A stretch of DNA of 64,000 bases, taken from Sipunculus nudus (Eukaryota; Annelida; Sipuncula; Golfingiida; Sipunculidae). Within the stretch, counting starts at the first letter, position 1. Every line of letters begins with the position of its first letter. Of the stretch, positions 52,061 through 64,000 are shown piece by piece. The notes beneath the pieces were generated by a model. It did not search any database. It was not told where the DNA came from and saw only the letters and a program-made list of their open reading frames with translations. Both the position numbers and the translations under genes were made by a program. The stretch lies in NCBI GenBank assembly GCA_026874595.1, contig CM049308.1, forward strand, positions 77,360,124 through 77,424,123. The letters are read 5' to 3'.

Positions 52061-52753
52061 TTCAGGTGAAAATGTAGCTGATGACCACAATGGGATCTCA
52101 TATATGTCTCGTTATTCATGGATTTATATATGAATCTAATTACTCAATTATACACAATTACTACACATATGAATCTATTTACTCAATTATAAACAATTAC
52201 TACACAATTATTTGTCAGTTTCACTTATGTTGACCTCGAATGGCATAGCTACTTCCGCCTGAATCAGCAGGTATCATTTACATTTTTTAAGCAGCTGATA
52301 TTACTTCCTGTCTTCACTAATAGGTCTGCCAACTAATTATGTTGCTGTGTTTGAAAAACTTTCTGAACACATCTGAAATTTATAATTTAAATCTACGGGA
52401 TCTAAACAAGAATAAAAATTTCAGGAATGTATAGCCCAACAGTGTTATGTATAAACACTATTGTTTTATCTCCTTGTACATAACTTGTACTTTATCTTCT
52501 GATGTTTTAGTCCTGTGGTTGATAAACAAATACTTATAGGGACAGGCCGACAGAGTATTCAATAAAATACTGACCAATTTATACGACCTAAATGTCTTAC
52601 ACATTAAAATGTTTTCCATGATCCATATATTTCTTCCTAGAACTTCGATGGTATTATTTGGTATAGTCAGAGTGTATTGATATCGACGTTTTGAAATTCT
52701 TCTAGAACAGATAAAGGATCTTATGATTGCATATTGACAAACATGGCACGATT

Positions 52754-52756
<3 letters not shown>

Positions 52757-52826
<70 letters not shown>
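52757..52826. repeat. (TA)n microsatellite, about 70 bp
   Basis: Uninterrupted TA run. Confidence 0.96.
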
Positions 52827-52828
<2 letters not shown>

Positions 52829-53279
52829 GGCGGTTGGTCTCTGTCACCATCTATAATGCAGTGCTGTCTTGGTTATCCACCATGCAGGGGTCATTACTTT
52901 CTTCTTTTTAAGTTTGATTTACCAGGTCACCCTTTCCACAAAACATATATAGTAACTGGTGAAATTTGGGTAAGTATAGAATGAAAACTAAACGATATTT
53001 TACCTGGATTGTTAATATAAACAGTGTTTGACTTTGTCCTTTAAATCTAAATTGATCGTAACAGTAAAGGGTTAAACAAAAGATGATATATTTACAGTAT
53101 AGACATGATAAATTTAAAACTGAATGCATGCACACTTGCATAAATGTATATATACAATGTAATTCATTCATCCATGCTGTATGTTGCGAATATATCCGTA
53201 TAATTAAACTCCTGCACTTAATACCATATGTACACTGACTTTTAATACAATACACTTATATTGATCTGGTACAATCTTA

Positions 53280-53830
53280 GAACAACATATCGCTGTCAGA
53301 TCAATCGTGTACAGGCAGACGTGCGAGTCAAGCCTTCATTTAATCCTACAGGATTATGTAGAAACCAATATTGACGGGAGGGATGAACTGTTAACGCACC
53401 CACCCAATTCATTCCGTAAGACGGTCTGGTTACAATTCATACCACAGTGTATTGGTCACCTTACGACTTATATTGATGTAATACAAACATACCTATCTAT
53501 AATAATACCGGGGTAGAACTCATTGAACGGGGCTAGAAGGATAACCGCTCGTTTAGCGGGTTTCGTAATTCCAGCGTAGATTGGTATCTATGAGTATATA
53601 GTCATCAGCTTAGCCCGGATTAACAGCCATTAGGTCTGGACTTAATCCCCGGAAACTGGAGGACCTGTAAAACTTATCTCTGCTGTGCCCGCGGCTTCTT
53701 CGGCCAATTAATTGTAATAACAACATGTAAAGGCGACGTGATTTTGAAATTTTACAGTTGGATTCACCTCCTTTGACTCTTTTATGTGCTTGCCTCTTAA
53801 TTAGGTACCTGATAGTTAATAACATCTGTA
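53280..53830. promoter_or_regulatory. Candidate non-coding island
   Basis: Unique block with a GGATTAA word (53618) and GCCAATTAATTG near 53702. No ORF of note. Confidence 0.3.
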
Positions 53831-53914
53831 TTTAGAGAACATGTCGCCAATATCTCGTAATGCCATTATATATGCATGCATGTTTCCATTATCCTTGCAC
53901 ACATGTATACACGC

Positions 53915-53955
<41 letters not shown>

Positions 53956-54318
53956 CAGAAAATCTTTATAACTGTAAGTATAACATAAATCCAAATATTT
54001 CTCGGCTGGTCAGTCTTGAGGACTGTCTTTTCAGTATCCCTTTTGAGATTTTGTTGTAAATATAACGTCATCGGAACTTGACGTATACAAGTGAGAGCAA
54101 ATACTGGTATGCTCTAGTATATGCCAGGTGTATATTATATATGCCGGGAGATTAATAACGCAGCTTATCTACGTCGAGTATTTTCAATTTCCTGCCTCTG
54201 CATTTGCCCGAGGGATACTTGTGGCCAACTGCCAATTCTCGTATATTAAGTAAAGTGTCCTTATGTTGATGAAAGGCCTCAAAAACATTACATGTCCGTG
54301 AAGACACTTGTATAAACA

Positions 54319-54368
<50 letters not shown>

Positions 54369-55372
54369 GTGTGCGTGTTTGTTCGTTGTCTGCGTATATA
54401 TGTGTGTGTGCAGATGTAGTTGGTGGAGTGTGTGTGCGGGTGTATAGGTGTGTGTACATGCAGGCTTGCATATGCGTGCGTCCATGCACCATATATGTGT
54501 ATGCATGTATTTGTGTCCCTTGGTATAATTTGAACCAGACATATACAAACTGTCCTGTCTCTGAAGTGTGTATGATGAACCCATGCGGTGTTAAACATGT
54601 ATACACGTACATGAATCATTAAACAGTTACTTATTATATACAATTTGTAAGCATATTGTCAATCATGGCCTTAGTTATTGTAATAGCACACCCTTCTATA
54701 ACCACTCATTACAGAGATAATGATGACTGAATCAGCCCTAATGAACCCATTCAGACACTCATCTTGGGGTCAGCAGGCACCTATACAACGTATATATATG
54801 GTTTTGCTTCCCTTGCCTGTTGTTAAATATTTATGCATATTTGCTTCGTCTATATTTAAGGGTCGTTCGGTTCAGCTTTCCTGTTATATATAATGTTAGA
54901 TATATAAATATATATATATGTATATATATATAACTACATGTGTGTGTGTGTATAGATGCATGAAGAATCTTCATATATATATATATATCGTAGTGAGAGA
55001 GGGAGGAAGGGAGGGAGGGACAAAAAGAGGATTATCCTTGATTTCAATCGGTCAGTCAGTATATATTTATATCTCAACATTTAGACTTATCCATAAACAT
55101 GCACCTTAAATATGTTTCTGTAAGCTGGTGAAATACACACCGCATAACACCCACATGCTTGGTATAAAACATGATGCTCTTTGTACGCTGTATATACATA
55201 TAGTGTATACCATGGCTTTAAACGCAGTTTCTTTTTTCATATCATACTTAGATTTCTCTTTAGCAATGGTGACGCTCATAGAGCACATCATTTAACATTT
55301 ATTTGATATATTAATTTATAATATATATATGAATATACATATATGCAATTTAGTATATGTTTTTAATGTGTG

Positions 55373-55426
<54 letters not shown>

Positions 55427-55430
55427 GTGC
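53831..55430. other. AT-rich spacer with microsatellites
   Basis: (TA)n at 53917-53952, 54325-54366 and 55378-55422, and a TGTG-rich stretch at 54366-54520. The long open frames here are translations of these simple repeats. Confidence 0.6.
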
Positions 55431-56350
55431 TCTTGTAACGTGAGTATACTTTTCAGCTGACCGAGGGGGCAAGGTTTGTCCGGTCGGATACACACATGAT
55501 CGCCATACATGCACATGCGTTGTCGGGGTGTTTGGTCATGGAATCCGGGGTCTTATACAAGACTTCCCAGTGTTGCTCGAATAATTTTCTGCAAACTGTC
55601 AAGACGTGTCAGTAACTCCAAGGTAAACACAAAAGAGGAAATTTGCGGATTTGAGGTCCTCCTAATACCGGACCTCGGCTCTCCTGACATTGGGTATTAG
55701 CAGGGTAATTTTGCGGGCTTTGTTTACGCACAGAAGCTCGGTGGCAAGAACGTTAAACGATTCCACGTTTTCTACTGCCGGCTCACGGGCAATTTGGATG
55801 AAGTAATCACAGCTTTGCGTCCTCGCCCTAAGCAGAGGGGCTGTACAATTTAGCTAGAAAAGTTATCTGGCTTGAAAGAAAATTTAATGAACCTTAAAAT
55901 GACCCTTCTCATGAGTGGGCCCCGCTGGGACAATTTTCTTAAGTAGGGCTCATTTTACCCCTGCTTTATTCAGTTTCTGTACATAGTGAATATAATAATG
56001 ATCATCTGACGGCTTCACTGAGACACAGACTCCCGGAACTTACAATACCTGGGCTATCATTGACGTATATCCTCGGGTGCCATGCACCCACGGGGGAGGC
56101 CCTGAGTCCATAGTTACACACAGCGGGAAAATCTAAATTTTAATTATTTCCATTGACAATAGTTTGTTCGGACGAGGTGCCCGCTGGCTTGATGGCCCCA
56201 CTGTCGAGAGTTGAGAATGTTCCAGCGTCCCGGTCAAGTGGTCCACAGGGCCCCAGTGTTAACAAGCTCTCTAAGTTAATTCATCGTGTACGACATGCCC
56301 CTATTGTATGGAATTAATAAACCGGACAATTATCTGTTTATTGAATGAAC
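55431..56350. promoter_or_regulatory. Candidate non-coding island upstream of Six3/6-B
   Basis: About 900 bp of unique sequence. TTTTAATTATTTCCATTGACAA near 56140 combines an ATTA core and a SOX-like ATTGACAAT. Candidate enhancer 2.6-3.5 kb from the copy B start. Confidence 0.4.
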
Positions 56351-57168
56351 ATCGTGAACTGGTGTCGGCATGTATTTATTCATATGCAAAATATGTATAA
56401 TGTATATGTAACTTATGTTGAGTTTGTTTGTATATGTATACATGTATAGATACACAGATGAGTGGATTAATTCGTTTGATACCTAATTTGGGTAAAAAAT
56501 TACATGTAAAAGAACAGTATAATAAATATAGAGTAGCTTTTACACACACGCACACACATGCGCAACATATGCAGGTGATATAAGACAAACTTAGTATCGG
56601 CCTCATGCAGTATATATATATATATAATCCATCACTGGTCAATGGTATATGTCCATATATAAACATGCATGCCTGTAAACAATATATGTGCATGCTATTC
56701 ATGTGAATGTATACACATTTGGATGTATTTTCCTCTTTTCCCTCTTGTCACAAATTCTTTTAATTATGTGTATCAGGAAATCAAACATATGCGGGTAACT
56801 ATGTTTATTTTTTTTTCATTGTGTTTTAAATGTATGTATATATCTAGATATATAAATAGGTTAATGTATGTATGGGCCGATTCATACCCAAATGTTATAA
56901 ATAATTATATTATTAATCTCTATCTTAAAACAAATTTCAAAGTATGACTAATGTTTCGGCTCCACCTATTACTATTTAACATTTAAATAAACGGTTAATG
57001 ACTATATCAAGGGCAACTGTGTGTGTGAATATACATACATATAATATATATTTATATATATAATACACACACATAAATATATAAGATAGAAATATATATT
57101 GCCGTTACAACACTATTTATAAAGAACACACAGCCCGAAGGAAATTGTGATTTTTTTCTAAATTTAAA

Positions 57169-57221
<53 letters not shown>

Positions 57222-58016
57222 ACCTTCAACATTTAGTCGTTTATATAGGACAATTATAAAGTGAAATGGGGCAAAGAAATGATATATTTTATAATAGTAA
57301 ACAAGAATTACTCAATTTTTTTATACAGCTGCATTTTTTAAAGGGGTATTTCTTGAATTCCCAGAAACTCTTATAATTATAGAATTTTAAAATTCAAATG
57401 GCGAAAGTCCCAATATAAAGTTTATATCCATGAGAGACAGCTGCAGGAACTAGCAAGTAAAAAAAATCTTACAAGTTCCAACACCTGTTATTTTTTTATC
57501 GGACGAACAAAGACTCGTCAATAGTGCTACAGATCATGTAATATTCTACACGGGGAATTAAGTAGAAATTATAGACAACTCCGAGTAAACGATTCCTTAT
57601 TCATTCAAGGGGCCGGCGGATCAATATGACATCTGTCCCCAGAAGCTAAAATTTCTTAAGGAACATCAAAATAGACATAATCAAAGCAAAACTGAACGTC
57701 TCAACTGCCAATATACCACTGATTATCCTGACAGAAATCAAATGATTTTCTCAATTTGATTTCTCTCCAATTTGATTGAAAATATTGCTATATATTGTAA
57801 ATTTTATATACGCTTTAGAAACTTTTATTATAATTAGCGTCTATCTTTCTATAAGAAATTGTCTGAAAAATTGTTTATACATTAGTTACAATCTTATAGT
57901 GTACATAATTGGATAAACTTAAATTTGTATATACAGTGTAAATGGTCGCATAAATTTTCAGGCAGTTTATTCGATCAACGGTTGAAAATTGGTTTTGATA
58001 TTACTGATTCATCTTG

Positions 58017-58076
<60 letters not shown>

Positions 58077-58199
58077 CGAAAACAAACATGTACAAAATAA
58101 AAGATCTATGAGGGAAATTCATAATCATCAAAGAGCAAATGGAATAAAACCACCATTATACGAAACGTTGTAAATAAAAAGTTAAAATGCATGTTTCTG
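56351..58199. other. AT-rich spacer with (AT)n at 57170-57219 and 58020-58075
   Basis: No gene seen. 57550-57720 is somewhat more complex. Confidence 0.55.
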
Positions 58200-58971
58200 T
58201 TTCCTTTGTCCGTAAGCTGCTCGGTACACAGTGCATGCCATGTTTGTGTTGAAATCAAGAGTTTACGTTAACTTGCGTTTTACCTGGACAATACCACTGC
58301 TCGGGTTGACACTTAATTACAAGATATTACCATATTATGTCGCTAAGTATTAACTGTGGTCGTGGCCATTTTGTATGCCGGCCAAACGACCTGACAGGGG
58401 CCGAGAAAATCGGATTTTTCAGGCGTGCTGATTGAAGATTTCGTCCGAGATTAAATTTCGGGCTGCAGATACGTGCTTGTCGCCTATGATACGATGCAGA
58501 CTTTGTATTGAAATTTGAGCAACTAATTATTGCTTGTCTGTCTTACTGCCCGGCTAGTACGCGCTCTTCGTGGCGTGATTAATCCCGTTCGACAGACGAG
58601 GGGGCGTGGCTCCGGCTGTATGTTTATGCATGACTGATCTGTCCCCATTGTCGAGTGATTGATGCGTCATGTGGGTCTTCAGGACAGCTTCGCCCCGCCC
58701 ATGTAGTTAGGATAATAGACGTGTACTTAGACTCCTGTTCGGGCCTTAACAATCAGTTTGAAATCTATTACGCTACTGAACCGGTCGCAACATTATTTTA
58801 ATACTTCTCAACACTAGCCCTGTCGCTGAAGTTTTGCACTACAGAACTTTGCAGGTATCCTGAACTGGGAAAGGATTTTGGACTTCTATACAAAGTTCTG
58901 CTGTAGCAGAAGGACGAATTATTCATATGTATAGACTTTTATCTACGAAGTTGTGTGGGTGAAAGTTGACT
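58200..58971 (+). promoter_or_regulatory. Promoter-proximal region and 5' UTR of Six3/6-B
   Basis: Unique, higher-GC sequence leading to the copy B start. Contains GTGATTAATCCCG (K50/OTX-type site, TAATCCC at 58580-58586), GTGATTGATGCG, and an AATCAGTTTG word at 58751-58760 that fits an initiator (TCAGTT). No TATA box in register was found. Confidence 0.5.
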
Positions 58972-63731
<4,760 letters not shown>

Positions 63732-64000
63732 TATCAAAGTGGGCAAGTGACTATACAATTATCTGTCGATAAGCAGAAAATGATTGTTTGATTATTTTGC
63801 AGGTTTCTTTTGTCTTGTTACGGTAATTATGGTAACGGTAATTATAGTTACGGATCTTTGTTACGGTTTGTGTTTGGGTTAAGCAGTCTCTGTTACCTGT
63901 ATCCGCTTATGAAAGATTATTTCAATGAAATTGTTCAGTTGATTTATAGTTTAGGAATAGATATTAGTCTATACAAACACCTTGAACGTTAGTATTAGTC
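63732..64000 (+). other. 3' UTR/flank of Six3/6-B
   Basis: No AATAAA before the window ends. GTTACGGTAATTAT-like words repeat three to four times at 63818-63867. The transcript end probably lies beyond the window. Confidence 0.5.

Overview
The window looks like nuclear DNA of a bilaterian animal, most likely a spiralian and possibly a mollusc. This rests on intron-bearing homeobox genes, low gene density, an AT-rich background full of (AT)n microsatellites, a non-LTR retrotransposon of a type common in molluscs, and several DNA-transposon relics. The species cannot be named from the sequence. There are no bacterial-style operons, no CRISPR array and no rRNA or convincing tRNA gene.

Only two intact protein-coding genes are supported, and both are SIX-family homeobox genes of the Six3/6 (Optix) class. 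They lie head to head, with start codons about 49.4 kb apart. Copy A is on the minus strand (exon 1 at 8886-9538, exon 2 at 1688-1940, 301 residues). Copy B is on the plus strand (exon 1 at 58972-59546, exon 2 at 63446-63731, 286 residues). Both are split at the same codon and phase just after the homeodomain. Their SIX domain and homeodomain are almost the same, but the N-termini and C-terminal tails have diverged. The last 323 nt of the two first exons differ at only 4 positions, all synonymous. The preceding 234 nt differ at 30. This sharp step suggests gene conversion over the homeobox half.

The 49 kb between the start codons, and the first part of the A intron, alternate between AT-rich repeat DNA and islands of complex, higher-GC sequence without convincing ORFs. 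The islands carry homeodomain (TAATCC/GGATTA), SOX-like and CCAAT motifs, and two CTCF-like matches in divergent orientation (15.9 kb and 25.6 kb). I read these as candidate cis-regulatory elements of the Six3/6 pair; this is inference, not demonstrated.

Repeats in order: a possible pogo-like end (279-360); a ~113-bp higher-order tandem array (12.94-14.69 kb); a two-copy ~415-bp tandem duplication, each copy holding a small MITE (14.76-15.59 kb); two copies of a MITE with G-run/C-run ends (23.2 and 49.4 kb); a 5'-truncated, disabled LINE (44.7-46.6 kb); and, directly after it, a 1.9-kb foldback element holding a decayed Ulp1-type protease fragment (46.6-48.6 kb).
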